From: Neisseria mucosa
Lineage (GTDB): Bacteria > Pseudomonadota > Gammaproteobacteria > Burkholderiales > Neisseriaceae
DNA length: 64,000 bases
Assembly: GCF_013267835.1 (NCBI RefSeq)
Contig: NZ_CP053939.1
Location: 1,860,001-1,924,000 of the forward strand
Reading direction: 5' to 3'
The position numbers and the translations under genes are program-made. Under the pieces are notes generated by a model. That model was not told where the DNA came from, searched no databases, and saw nothing but the letters and a program-made list of their open reading frames with translations. Shown one piece after another: positions 40,785-48,713 of the stretch (positions are counted from its first letter, which is position 1; each line of letters starts with the position of its first letter).

Positions 40785-42794
40785 ATGAAACAGGCGGTTG
40801 ATCCTTATGCGAGTTTCCGTGAGCTGACGTTGCGGGGGATAATTCTCGGCGCGTTGATTACGGTGATTTTTACGGCATCCAATGTGTATTTGGGCTTGAA
40901 GGTGGGCCTGACTTTTGCGTCTTCGATTCCGGCTGCGGTGATTTCGATGGCGGTTTTGAAGTTTTTTAAAGGCAGCAATATTTTGGAAAATAATATGGTG
41001 CAGACTCAGGCTTCGGCCGCGGGTACGCTCTCCAGTATTATTTTTATCTTGCCGGGTTTGTTGATGGCCGGTTATTGGGCGGGCTTTCCGTTTTGGCAGA
41101 CAACGCTGCTGTGTATGTCCGGCGGTATTTTGGGCGTAATTTTCACTGTGCCTTTGCGTTATGCGATGGTGGTGAAGAGCGATTTGCCTTATCCGGAAGG
41201 CGTGGCGGCAGCTGAGATTTTGAAGGTCGGTGACCATGATGCGGACCAACAGGAAGGCGGCAGCGGTATCAAGGAGTTGATGTCGGGCGGCGCTCTGGCC
41301 GGTTTGATGAGCTTCTGCGCAAGCGGTTTGCGCGTGGTGGCGGACAGCGCGAGCTTTTGGTTTAAAGGCGGCGCGTCGGTGTTTCAAGTGCCGATGGGCT
41401 TTTCTTTGGCTTTGCTGGGCGCGGGCTACTTGGTCGGCCTGACCGGCGGTATCGCGATTTTGCTGGGTATTTCGATTGCCTGGGGCGTGGCCGTGCCTTA
41501 TCTGTCGGCGCATATTCCGCAACCTGCCGATATGGAGATGATTCCTTTTGCGATGTCTTTGTGGAAGGAAAAAGTCCGTTTTATCGGCGCGGGTACAATC
41601 GGTATTGCGGCGATTTGGACGCTGTTGACTTTGATGAAACCGATGGTCGAGGGCATGCGCCTGTCTTTCCGTAATTTCGGCGGCGCGCAGATGACCGAGC
41701 GCACGGAACAAGATTTGTCGCCTAAGGCGATGATTGCCTGGGTGTTGGCGATGATGCTGGTGTTGGGCGTGTCTTTCTTCCACTTTATCGGCGACTCGCA
41801 TATTTCCGGCGGTTTGGCTTGGCTGTTGGTGGTCGTATGTACGCTGCTGGCTTCGATTATCGGCTTTTTGGTGGCCGCGGCTTGCGGTTATATGGCCGGT
41901 TTGGTCGGTTCGTCTTCCAGCCCGATTTCGGGTGTGGGCATCGTCTCTATCGTCATTATTTCGCTGGTGTTGCTGCTGGTCGGCGAATCCGGCGGCTTGA
42001 TGGCGGACGAGGCAAACCGCAAATTCCTGCTGGCGTTGACGCTGTTTTGCGGCGCGTCTGTGATTTGTGTGGCTTCGATTTCCAATGACAACCTGCAGGA
42101 TTTGAAAACGGGTTATCTGGTAAAAGCGACGCCTTGGAAACAGCAGGTTGCGCTGATTGTCGGCTGCGTTGTCGGTGCATTGGTGATTTCGCCTGTGTTG
42201 GAGCTTTTGTATGAAGCCTACGGCTTTACCGGCGCGATGCCGCGTGAAGGCATGGATGCTGCCCAAGCCCTTGCCGCGCCTCAGGCAACTTTGATGACCA
42301 CCATCGCCCAAGGTATTTTCTCGCACAATCTGCAATGGGATTATATTTTCACTGGTGTGGGCATCGGCGTGGCGTTGATTGCGGTCGATTTCACATTGCG
42401 CAAATCTTCCGGCGGCAAGCGCGCTTTGCCGGTATTGGCCGTGGGCATGGGCATTTACCTGCCGCCGTCTGTGAATATGCCGATTGTAATCGGCGCGGTA
42501 TTGGCGGCGGTGTTGAAATCCGTCATCGCCCGCCGTCAGGAAAACCGTGAAGGCCGTCTGAAAAATGCGGAACGTATCGGTACGCTGTTCTCCGCCGGTT
42601 TGATTGTCGGCGAGAGCCTGATCGGTGTGATTATGGCGTTTATCATTGCCTTCTCCGTTACCAACGGCGGTTCGGATGCACCTTTGGCCCTGAACCTGGA
42701 AAACTGGGATACGGCCGCCAAATGGCTGGGCTTGGCGTTTTTTGTCTTCGGTATGTTCGTGTTTGCACGTCGCGTGTTGAAAGCAGGACGTTAA
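40785..42794 (+). CDS. OPT-family oligopeptide/metal-chelate transporter
   Basis: This 669-residue inner-membrane protein has about 14-16 hydrophobic helices and the bacterial OPT features (SNVYLGLKVGLTFASSIPAAVI near the N-terminus, SDLPYPEGVAAAEILK, PPSVNMPIVIGAVLA). By family it takes up small peptides or metal chelates. It is single-gene and closed by a DUS-pair terminator. The substrate is not predictable from the sequence. Confidence 0.9.
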   Translation: MKQAVDPYASFRELTLRGIILGALITVIFTASNVYLGLKVGLTFASSIPAAVISMAVLKFFKGSNILENNMVQTQASAAGTLSSIIFILPGLLMAGYWAGFPFWQTTLLCMSGGILGVIFTVPLRYAMVVKSDLPYPEGVAAAEILKVGDHDADQQEGGSGIKELMSGGALAGLMSFCASGLRVVADSASFWFKGGASVFQVPMGFSLALLGAGYLVGLTGGIAILLGISIAWGVAVPYLSAHIPQPADMEMIPFAMSLWKEKVRFIGAGTIGIAAIWTLLTLMKPMVEGMRLSFRNFGGAQMTERTEQDLSPKAMIAWVLAMMLVLGVSFFHFIGDSHISGGLAWLLVVVCTLLASIIGFLVAAACGYMAGLVGSSSSPISGVGIVSIVIISLVLLLVGESGGLMADEANRKFLLALTLFCGASVICVASISNDNLQDLKTGYLVKATPWKQQVALIVGCVVGALVISPVLELLYEAYGFTGAMPREGMDAAQALAAPQATLMTTIAQGIFSHNLQWDYIFTGVGIGVALIAVDFTLRKSSGGKRALPVLAVGMGIYLPPSVNMPIVIGAVLAAVLKSVIARRQENREGRLKNAERIGTLFSAGLIVGESLIGVIMAFIIAFSVTNGGSDAPLALNLENWDTAAKWLGLAFFVFGMFVFARRVLKAGR

Positions 42795-42808
42795 GTTTGT
42801 AGGTTGAG

Positions 42809-42856
42809 AAAAGGCCGTCTGAAACTCAAAACATTGGGGTTTCAGACGGCCTTTTC
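42809..42856. terminator. Inverted uptake-sequence terminator after the OPT gene
   Basis: GAAAAGGCCGTCTGAAA (about 42808-42824) pairs with TTTCAGACGGCCTTTTC (42840-42856). It is T-rich at its plus-strand end. Confidence 0.85.
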
Positions 42857-42918
42857 AGTGGAAATTTGTTTGGAATGATTTTAGGAAGTTTGGGTATAAT
42901 TGTTGCGGGGCTGGTAGC

Positions 42919-43034
42919 AAAAAAGCCCCATTGCAGTGGGGCTTTGTGCTGAAACCGCCCTAGAAAGGATGGTTTCAATCATGAAACATACCACTCGCAC
43001 GGGTCGTTCATGACTGAGACTGCGGACAGTCGTT
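42919..43034 (-). ncRNA. Candidate small RNA with anti-Shine-Dalgarno loop
   Basis: A well-formed promoter on the minus strand (43041-43069) is followed about 115 bases later by an intrinsic terminator: AAAGCCCCA/TGGGGCTTT (42922-42945) with six T's. Between them are a hairpin GACTG-TCCG-CAGTC (43018-43031) and a stem TGAAACC/GGTTTCA (plus arms 42950-42956 and 42971-42977). The 14-base loop of that stem reads AUCCUUUCUAGGGC in RNA, exactly complementary to a GAAAGGAU ribosome-binding site. A competing GTTTCA segment (plus 42982-42987) could form a different hairpin. No plausible protein is encoded. Confidence 0.65.
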
Positions 43035-43040
43035 AGGATT

Positions 43041-43069
43041 ATCTTAACCCTGTTCCTGCTCTTAGTCAA
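43041..43069 (-). promoter_or_regulatory. Promoter of the candidate small RNA
   Basis: On the minus strand TTGACT (plus 43064-43069) and TAAGAT (plus 43041-43046) are separated by exactly 17 bases. Transcription would start near 43034. Confidence 0.6.
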
Positions 43070-43141
43070 TTAAACGGCTGAAAACAAAAAACTGTTTTTC
43101 AGTTTCCGCCTGTTTGTCATGAACAGGCGGTTTTTTATTGT

Positions 43142-44404
43142 TTAACGCTGATTCAAACAATCTGCAATCGCTTTGGCAATTTTGGCACTGGCACCTTGAT
43201 GTTGCGAAATGAATTGCTCGGTGTGGTTGATCAGCTGTTGGCGCAGCGTTTCGTCGTCGAGGTATTGGCGCGTGGTTCTGTACCAGGCTTCGGTGGTTTC
43301 GACGCGGACGGCGGCTTTGGCTTCGACTGCGCCTTTGCAGGCTTGGGCGAAGTTGTAGTTGGAGTAGCCGAAGAGGGTGGGGACGCGGCAGGAGATGGGT
43401 TCGATGATGTTTTGGCAGCCGGCATCGACGAGGCTGCCGCCGACGAAGGCAATGTCTGCGCTGAGATAGTAGGCGGCAAGTTCGCCCATGCTGTCGCCTA
43501 TCCAAACCTGTGTATTGGGGGAAACGGGTTGTCCGTCGCTGCGTTTTTGCACGGTATAACCAAGCGATTTGGCGGTATCGTAGGCCGTCTGAAAGTTTTC
43601 AGGGTGGCGCGGGACGATGACCAGCAAGGCTTTGCCGCGATAGCCCTGCCATGCTTTGAGGAGCAGCTCGGCTTCGTCTGTGCCTTTGTACACGCGCGTG
43701 CTGGCGCAGACGACGACGGCTCGTGCGCCGATGCGTTCTTTAAAGGCGGCGGCAAGCGGACGCAGGTCGTCGGGGGGCGCGATGTCGTATTTGGTGTTGC
43801 CGCAGACGTGGACGTTGGACGCGCCGATCAGGTGCAGGCGTTCGGCATCGGCGGCGGTTTGGGCAAAGCAGCCGGAGAGGGTCTGCATGGCAGGCTCGAC
43901 CAGTTTGCGGATTTTGAGGTAGCCGCGTTGGGATTTTTCGGAGAGGCGCGCGTTGGCCAGAAAGAGGGGAATGCCTGCTTCTTTGCAGCCGTGCATCAGG
44001 TTGGGCCAGATTTCGGTTTCCATCAAAATGCCGCAGATGGGGCGGTGTTCGGCTAAAAATCGGGCGACCCATTCGGATTTGTCGTAGGGCAGGTAACGGC
44101 ATTGCGCATCGGGGAACAGGGATTGCGCGGTGGCGCGGCCGGTCGGCGTCATTTGGGTAATCAGAAACGGCGAGTCGGGAAAATGGCGGCGCAATGCCTG
44201 CACCAAAGGTTCGGCCGCACGCGTTTCGCCGACGGATACGGCGTGTATCCAAATCGGGCGTTGCACGGGATTGGGATACGTCTGCCCGAAACGCTCGTCC
44301 CAATGCTCGAGATAGGCTGGGGATTTGAGGGCGCGGCGGCGCAGGTGGCGGCGGATCAGGAAGGGGGCGAGGTGCCACAGCGTGGCGTAAAGGCGGCGTA
44401 TCAT
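43142..44404 (-). CDS. waaA: Kdo (3-deoxy-D-manno-octulosonic acid) transferase
   Basis: This 420-residue GT30 enzyme adds Kdo to lipid A at the inner membrane. It has an N-terminal hydrophobic anchor, the IWIHAVSVGETRAAEPL block with the catalytic glutamate, and the C-terminal GGSLVDAGCQNIIEP donor-binding loop. It depends on the lipid A genes at 29773-33522. The candidate small RNA lies immediately downstream. Confidence 0.95.
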   Translation of the reverse strand: MIRRLYATLWHLAPFLIRRHLRRRALKSPAYLEHWDERFGQTYPNPVQRPIWIHAVSVGETRAAEPLVQALRRHFPDSPFLITQMTPTGRATAQSLFPDAQCRYLPYDKSEWVARFLAEHRPICGILMETEIWPNLMHGCKEAGIPLFLANARLSEKSQRGYLKIRKLVEPAMQTLSGCFAQTAADAERLHLIGASNVHVCGNTKYDIAPPDDLRPLAAAFKERIGARAVVVCASTRVYKGTDEAELLLKAWQGYRGKALLVIVPRHPENFQTAYDTAKSLGYTVQKRSDGQPVSPNTQVWIGDSMGELAAYYLSADIAFVGGSLVDAGCQNIIEPISCRVPTLFGYSNYNFAQACKGAVEAKAAVRVETTEAWYRTTRQYLDDETLRQQLINHTEQFISQHQGASAKIAKAIADCLNQR

Positions 44405-44492
44405 GCTTACGGGTCTTGTGTCGGAATAGGCCTATTTTATCGGAAACTGAAACGGAAGATATAGCTTTGATGCGTGTTTTACGCAAAGGAAA

Positions 44493-44521
44493 CAGGCCGT
44501 CTGAAAGGTTTCAGACGGCCT
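44493..44521. terminator. Inverted uptake-sequence terminator after the pseudoazurin gene
   Basis: CAGGCCGTCTGAAA (about 44493-44506) pairs with TTTCAGACGGCCTTT (44510-44523). A closely related copy of this terminator lies at 48474-48513 next to the pseudoazurin remnant. Confidence 0.8.
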
Positions 44522-44542
44522 TTAATGCAGGCATAAACGCGT

Positions 44543-44974
44543 TTATTTCACTTGCGCCATATATTTTTTCAGACGGCCTTTGCTTTGCATGGCGCGGTTT
44601 TCCATTTCATCGACAACGGCTTGCGCTTTGGCTTTGTTCACCGGCTTGCCGACCTGAATCACGCCGCTCATGTTCATCATGCGGTGCGGCGGGCAGGTAT
44701 AGACGTATACGCCTTCCTTGTCGAGTTTGAGGGTGAAGTCTTTGCCGTCTTCGGAGAGGAAGTCGGCAACGCCCTCGGGCAGGGCTTTGCTTTGCACCCA
44801 GTGTCCGCTGTTGGCGGCTTTGAAGGTAACAGTGTCGCCGACTTTGGCGTTGACGTAGCCGGGTTCGAACACCATGCTGCCGTCTTTGCCGTTGTCGAGC
44901 ATTTTAACTTCGTGGTTGGCGGCGTATGCGCCGAGGGAAGCGGTCAGCATGAGGAGGAAGAGGGATTTTTTCAT
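44543..44974 (-). CDS. Pseudoazurin-type periplasmic blue copper protein
   Basis: This 143-residue protein has a signal peptide (about residues 1-19, AYA-AN) and a cupredoxin domain. The copper ligands have pseudoazurin spacing: His58 (NSGHWVQ), then Cys94, His97 and Met102 in YTCPPHRMMNM. The helical C-terminal extension typical of pseudoazurins follows (AKAQAVVDEMENRAMQ). By family it carries electrons in the periplasm, for example to copper nitrite reductase or cytochrome peroxidase. An uptake sequence is translated near the C-terminus (KGRLKK). Confidence 0.92.
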   Translation of the reverse strand: MKKSLFLLMLTASLGAYAANHEVKMLDNGKDGSMVFEPGYVNAKVGDTVTFKAANSGHWVQSKALPEGVADFLSEDGKDFTLKLDKEGVYVYTCPPHRMMNMSGVIQVGKPVNKAKAQAVVDEMENRAMQSKGRLKKYMAQVK

Positions 44975-45058
44975 GGGGGAGTCCTTTCTAAGGATAAAAA
45001 TATGGGTCGGGCTGATGAGTCGGAGAGGCAAGCCTTGGGCTTACCGCCCTCTCCCTAA

Positions 45059-45078
45059 CCCTCTCCCGCGGGAGAGGG
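45059..45078. repeat. 20-base perfect palindrome
   Basis: CCCTCTCCCGCGGGAGAGGG is its own complement. It sits in a GC-rich spacer between the iron ABC operon and the pseudoazurin gene and may act as a terminator-like hairpin for the operon. Similar CTCTCCC palindromes are widespread intergenic repeats in bacteria. Confidence 0.65.
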
Positions 45079-45138
45079 GATAAGTTGCAGGGAGAGCGCA
45101 GACTGGATGCTCAATCCGACATTTCAGAAACGGTTAAG

Positions 45139-45906
45139 TTACGCACTCTGCCGCATCGGGCGGATAACGGGCAGGCCCTTGCTGTCGTATAAGAGTTCGA
45201 TATCCACTTTATATAGCCTACCTATCATGTCCGCCTGCAACACGTCCTGCGGCGCGCCCTGCGCCTGTACTTTGCCTTCGCCGAGCAAAATCACGCCGTC
45301 TGAAAACTGCGCGGCGAGGCTCAAATCGTGCAAGACCATCAGCGTAACCAGATTGTGTTCGTGCGTGTATTGCACCACGCGCTCCAAGAGGTTCAACTGG
45401 TGGTGCATATCCAGCGCGCTGACCGGTTCGTCCAGCATCAGGATTTCGGGGCGGCGCAGCATGACTTGGGCAAACATCACAAGCTGCCGCTGTCCGCCGG
45501 AAAGCCGCATGACGTCGCGGTGCGCCAAGTGGCTGATGCCCAGCTCCGCCATGATACTTGCGGCTTCGTGCAGCAGTTCGTCGCCGACGTGCATGTGCAG
45601 CGCGTCCATGCGGCCGAGCAGCACGACTTCCAGCGCGGTCAGCGAGGCTTCGGCGGCGGTGTCCTGCGACATATAGCCTATGCGTTTGCGCCAGCTTTGC
45701 AGGTGGATTTTGCTCAACATTTCGTCGCCGTAGCGGATGGTGCCTTTGTGCGCCACTTCGCCGAAAATCGTTTTCATCAGCGAGGATTTGCCCGTGCCGT
45801 TCGGGCCGAGCACGGAATAGACTTTGCCTTGTTCCAGCGTCAAATCGATACTGTCGGCGACCACATAATCGCCGCGCCGGATGTGTACGTTTTCAAGTTT
45901 CAACAT
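45139..45906 (-). CDS. Iron/siderophore ABC transporter, ATP-binding protein
   Basis: This 255-residue ATPase has Walker A GPNGTGKS (residues 34-41), signature LSGGQ (134-138) and Walker B ILMLDEP. It belongs to the FecE/FepC group. It is the last of a three-gene operon, ten bases after the permease gene. Confidence 0.92.
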   Translation of the reverse strand: MLKLENVHIRRGDYVVADSIDLTLEQGKVYSVLGPNGTGKSSLMKTIFGEVAHKGTIRYGDEMLSKIHLQSWRKRIGYMSQDTAAEASLTALEVVLLGRMDALHMHVGDELLHEAASIMAELGISHLAHRDVMRLSGGQRQLVMFAQVMLRRPEILMLDEPVSALDMHHQLNLLERVVQYTHEHNLVTLMVLHDLSLAAQFSDGVILLGEGKVQAQGAPQDVLQADMIGRLYKVDIELLYDSKGLPVIRPMRQSA

Positions 45907-45916
45907 TTCAGACGGC

Positions 45917-46963
45917 CTATCGTTTCGTTAATACAATCCAGAAGAAGAACGGCACGCCGACAAACGACGTAACGATGCCGACCGGAAACAGCGCGCCGGG
46001 GATAATTACCTTGGACAACACGCTCGCCACCGATAAAAACGCCGCCCCCGCCAGCATTGCGCCGGGCAGGAAGAAACGTTGGTCTTCGCCCAAAAGAATC
46101 CGCGCCACATGCGGCGCGACCAAGCCGATAAAGCCGATCACGCCGACGAAACTGATTGCCGTCGCCGTCATCACCGCCACCAACACCAGCGTTTTCAGGC
46201 GCAAAAGTTGCAGATTGATGCCCAGCCCGACGGCGCGTTCCTCGCCCAAGCGCAACGCGGTCAGCTTCCACACGTCGCGCGAAAGCAGAAACACGCATAC
46301 CGCCGTAACCGCCGCCGTAACGATGACCGTCTCCCAAGTCGCCTTGGTCAAACTGCCGAACAGCCAAAACAGAATCTGCTGCGAAATCTCAGGCGCGGCA
46401 ATAAATTGAATCAGCGACAAAATCGACTGAAACAGAAACAACAGCGCAATCCCCACCAGCACCAGCATCGCCGAGTTGAAGCGGCGCGCCGAGGCAAACA
46501 GAAACAAGATGCCCGAAGCCAGCATGGTCATCACAAACGCACCAATGGGGACGGCTACTGTTTCAGGCAACCCGAAACCGCCGAACGCAATCACCACCGA
46601 CGCGCCCAAACCTGCCGCCGCCGCCAAGCCCAGCGTATAAGGGCTGGCCATCGGGTTGTTCAAGAGCGTTTGAATTTCCGCACCGCCGACGCCTAAAGCC
46701 GCACCGACCACCAGCGCCATTACCGCAATCGGCAGGCGCAAATCCATCACAATCAGGCGGTTCATTTCATCGACTTCGGGTTTGCCCAGCAAAACATTGA
46801 CCACTTCGCCGACCGGCAGTGTGTCCGTCATCGCCGGGCCGGTGGCGATGTCGAATAGGAAACTGACCGCCGCGATGATTAAAAACATCAAAACAATCAA
46901 CCAACGCTTGCTTTCCAACTTGCGCTGGTTTTTCACAATCTCGGCGACAACCGAATCATTCAT
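45917..46963 (-). CDS. Iron/siderophore ABC transporter, FecCD-type permease
   Basis: This 348-residue inner-membrane protein has about ten helices. FecCD-family features include GAALGVGGAEIQTLLNNPMASPYTLG and GFIGLVAPHVARILLGEDQR, the ATPase-contact region. Only one permease gene is present, so it probably works as a homodimer. Confidence 0.93.
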   Translation of the reverse strand: MNDSVVAEIVKNQRKLESKRWLIVLMFLIIAAVSFLFDIATGPAMTDTLPVGEVVNVLLGKPEVDEMNRLIVMDLRLPIAVMALVVGAALGVGGAEIQTLLNNPMASPYTLGLAAAAGLGASVVIAFGGFGLPETVAVPIGAFVMTMLASGILFLFASARRFNSAMLVLVGIALLFLFQSILSLIQFIAAPEISQQILFWLFGSLTKATWETVIVTAAVTAVCVFLLSRDVWKLTALRLGEERAVGLGINLQLLRLKTLVLVAVMTATAISFVGVIGFIGLVAPHVARILLGEDQRFFLPGAMLAGAAFLSVASVLSKVIIPGALFPVGIVTSFVGVPFFFWIVLTKR

Positions 46964-47030
46964 GTTTCAAACCTTTAAAAAAGAGTGTTGTGAAAGGGGA
47001 GAACGGGTTTGCCTTTTTCTTCCGCAAAAA

Positions 47031-47067
47031 TTTCAGACGGCCTTCCGATTTAAAAGGCCGTCTGAAA
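47031..47067. repeat. Inverted uptake-sequence pair within the iron operon
   Basis: TTTCAGACGGCCTT (47031-47044) and AAGGCCGTCTGAAA (47054-47067) form a hairpin between the binding-protein and permease genes. It could lower permease and ATPase expression relative to the binding protein. Confidence 0.65.
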
Positions 47068-47079
47068 ATCTAAACTACC

Positions 47080-48195
47080 TTATTGTCCTTTCGGATACAG
47101 GTAGAACGTACCGTTCGGTACAACCGGCAGGTTTTGGCGGTAGAAGTCCAGATAGGTTTTCTCAGGGTTGAAATCCTTAAACAACTGCGGATAAATCGCT
47201 TTGGCCATAAACTGAATCGACGCGCTGTCGGACAGCGTGCGCGAGTTGGCGTGGTAGGCAGCGTAGAGGCGGTTGTTTTTAATCGCAGGCAGGTTGGCCC
47301 AGCCGGCGCGTTTGGCAAAACCGGCCAAGCGTTTTTCCGCTTCGGCTTTCGGAATGCCCCAGCCCATCACCATGGCGGCAGGGTTTTTCTTCAATTCGGT
47401 TTCACGGCCGGTAATCACGATAACGTCAGGTTTGGCAGCCAATACTTTTTCAGGATTGATCGGGCCGTAGAATTCGACCGAAGAGGCGGCGATATTGTTG
47501 CCGCCGACCAGTGTCGCCATCGAACCCCACATGCTCTTGCCGAAGGTAACGCTGTGCTCGGCAGGGCCTTTGTTGCCGAACTCGACATAGACTTTAGGCT
47601 TGGGCAGGTTGGCTTTTTGCACGCGCGCCTGGATGGTGTCGGCAACGCGTTTGTAGTCTGCCGCCAGTTTGTCGGCTTTTTGCTGCTGGCCGGTCAGCGT
47701 GCCGATGAGTTTGGTCGATTGAACGTGTTTGGCGACCGTTTGCGCGTTGTAGTCCAACACGACGATGGGGATACCGGCTTTGTTGATGCGGTCAAGATCG
47801 GAACCCAAAGCCTTGTATTGCCATTCGGCCAAAACCAGCAAATCGGGTTTCAGCGCCAATACTTTCTCAATCGAGAAAGTGCCGACTTCCACTTCGCCCA
47901 CGTCGGTCAGCTGATTCAGTTTAGGCACGGCTTTGCTGAATGCCGCCCAGCTTGGCGGCGCCCAGTCGGCCCAAACTGCTTTGGAGAAACCGACGACGTT
48001 GTCCAGCGCGGTTTTACCGCCGATTGCCATGTAGTCTTGGTAGTAGAAGCCCAAAACCACGCGCTTGGCAGGCAGGTCGACGGTTACCTTACGGCCGACG
48101 GTATCGGTCAGCTGAACCGGTTTGGCAAAAGCGGATACGGAGCCGACTGATAAAGCTGCGGCGGCAATCAAAGCAGAAAATTGCGTAAATCTCAT
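47080..48195 (-). CDS. Iron/siderophore ABC transporter, periplasmic binding protein
   Basis: This 371-residue class III (FepB/BtuF-type) binding protein has a signal peptide (about residues 1-24, ending FAKP). Its two lobes are joined by a helix; QLTDTVGRKVTVDLPAKRVV is the usual first block. It is not lipidated. A Fur box covers its promoter region, so it is expected to be induced by iron limitation. The ligand (ferric siderophore, heme or citrate) cannot be told from sequence, and no TonB receptor gene is in view. Confidence 0.9.
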   Translation of the reverse strand: MRFTQFSALIAAAALSVGSVSAFAKPVQLTDTVGRKVTVDLPAKRVVLGFYYQDYMAIGGKTALDNVVGFSKAVWADWAPPSWAAFSKAVPKLNQLTDVGEVEVGTFSIEKVLALKPDLLVLAEWQYKALGSDLDRINKAGIPIVVLDYNAQTVAKHVQSTKLIGTLTGQQQKADKLAADYKRVADTIQARVQKANLPKPKVYVEFGNKGPAEHSVTFGKSMWGSMATLVGGNNIAASSVEFYGPINPEKVLAAKPDVIVITGRETELKKNPAAMVMGWGIPKAEAEKRLAGFAKRAGWANLPAIKNNRLYAAYHANSRTLSDSASIQFMAKAIYPQLFKDFNPEKTYLDFYRQNLPVVPNGTFYLYPKGQ

Positions 48196-48212
48196 GAATT
48201 ATTCCTTTAAAA

Positions 48213-48231
48213 TATTATGATAACCATTATC
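48213..48231 (-). promoter_or_regulatory. Fur box of the iron ABC operon
   Basis: TATTATGATAACCATTATC matches the 19-base Fur consensus GATAATGATAATCATTATC at 16 positions. It lies 18 bases before the binding-protein start and just upstream of its AAAGGAA ribosome-binding site, where bound Fur would block transcription. Confidence 0.85.
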
Positions 48232-48473
48232 TTTTTATAAATTTACAAGGTATTGAATCTTTTTTCAAGTGAAACGAGTGAGTAGACATATTTCGAAATA
48301 AAAAGTTGCATCATTAAAACAAATGGATAGTATTTATATAGGGCTTGGGTGTACTGAAGACCTAGTTAAAAGGAATGATATGGGGTACCTAAATCCATAG
48401 TGGACAGTAGCTGAAATGGATAGGCAAAGGGTTTTTTATTGCAAAAAATAAAAGGTATCCGGTTGAATACAGC
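48232..48473. other. AT-rich gene-free spacer upstream of the iron operon
   Basis: I see no gene, RNA or named repeat here. It should contain the -35 and -10 of the iron operon on the minus strand; a TTGTAA lies about 30 bases upstream of the Fur box, but the spacing to any -10 is not convincing. Confidence 0.4.
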
Positions 48474-48521
48474 AGGCCGTCTGAAACCTTGCGATTCGGG
48501 GTTCAGACGGCCTTTGGTGTG

Positions 48522-48569
48522 GGCATAAAAGTTTTATTTCACTTGCGCCCTATATTTTTCAGACGGCCT
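48522..48569 (-). pseudogene. Decayed copy of the pseudoazurin gene 3' end
   Basis: This segment matches the last codons and downstream sequence of the pseudoazurin gene (plus 44530-44579). The shared parts are GGCATAAA, then TTTATTTCACTTGCGCC identical over 17 bases, then TATATTTTT leading into CAGACGGCCT. The upstream DUS-pair terminator is also shared (48474-48513 versus 44493-44523). A missing base shifts the frame, and the rest of the gene is gone. Confidence 0.7.
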
Positions 48570-48678
48570 GTAAGCAGTGTTTGAAAAAAGTGAAAAAGGT
48601 TGGTTTTTGAAATGGCGAAATAGGGAAGAAGGGAGCTTGAGGGAGAATCGGGTGTAAGCCCAAAATGGGGACAAATAA

Positions 48679-48704
48679 AAGGGCGTGTATCGAAACACGC
48701 CCTT
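48679..48704 (-). terminator. Intrinsic terminator of the PTS operon
   Basis: AAGGGCGTGT (48679-48688) pairs with ACACGCCCTT (48695-48704). On the minus strand the stem ends in CCCTTTTATTTG. It lies just after the ptsI stop. Confidence 0.85.
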
Positions 48705-48713
48705 GTTAGAGGT

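Noticed and set aside
42881..43069. A 62-codon minus-strand frame in the small-RNA region.
   Set aside because: It starts at the promoter and crosses the intrinsic terminator; composition and stems fit an RNA, not a protein.
45059..45078. The 20-base palindrome as an attachment site or operator.
   Set aside because: No integrase or repressor is near, and CTCTCCC palindromes are ordinary intergenic repeats; a terminator-like role is simpler.
45001..45138. The spacer after the iron operon as a possible insertion-sequence end.
   Set aside because: No transposase fragment or target duplication is visible.
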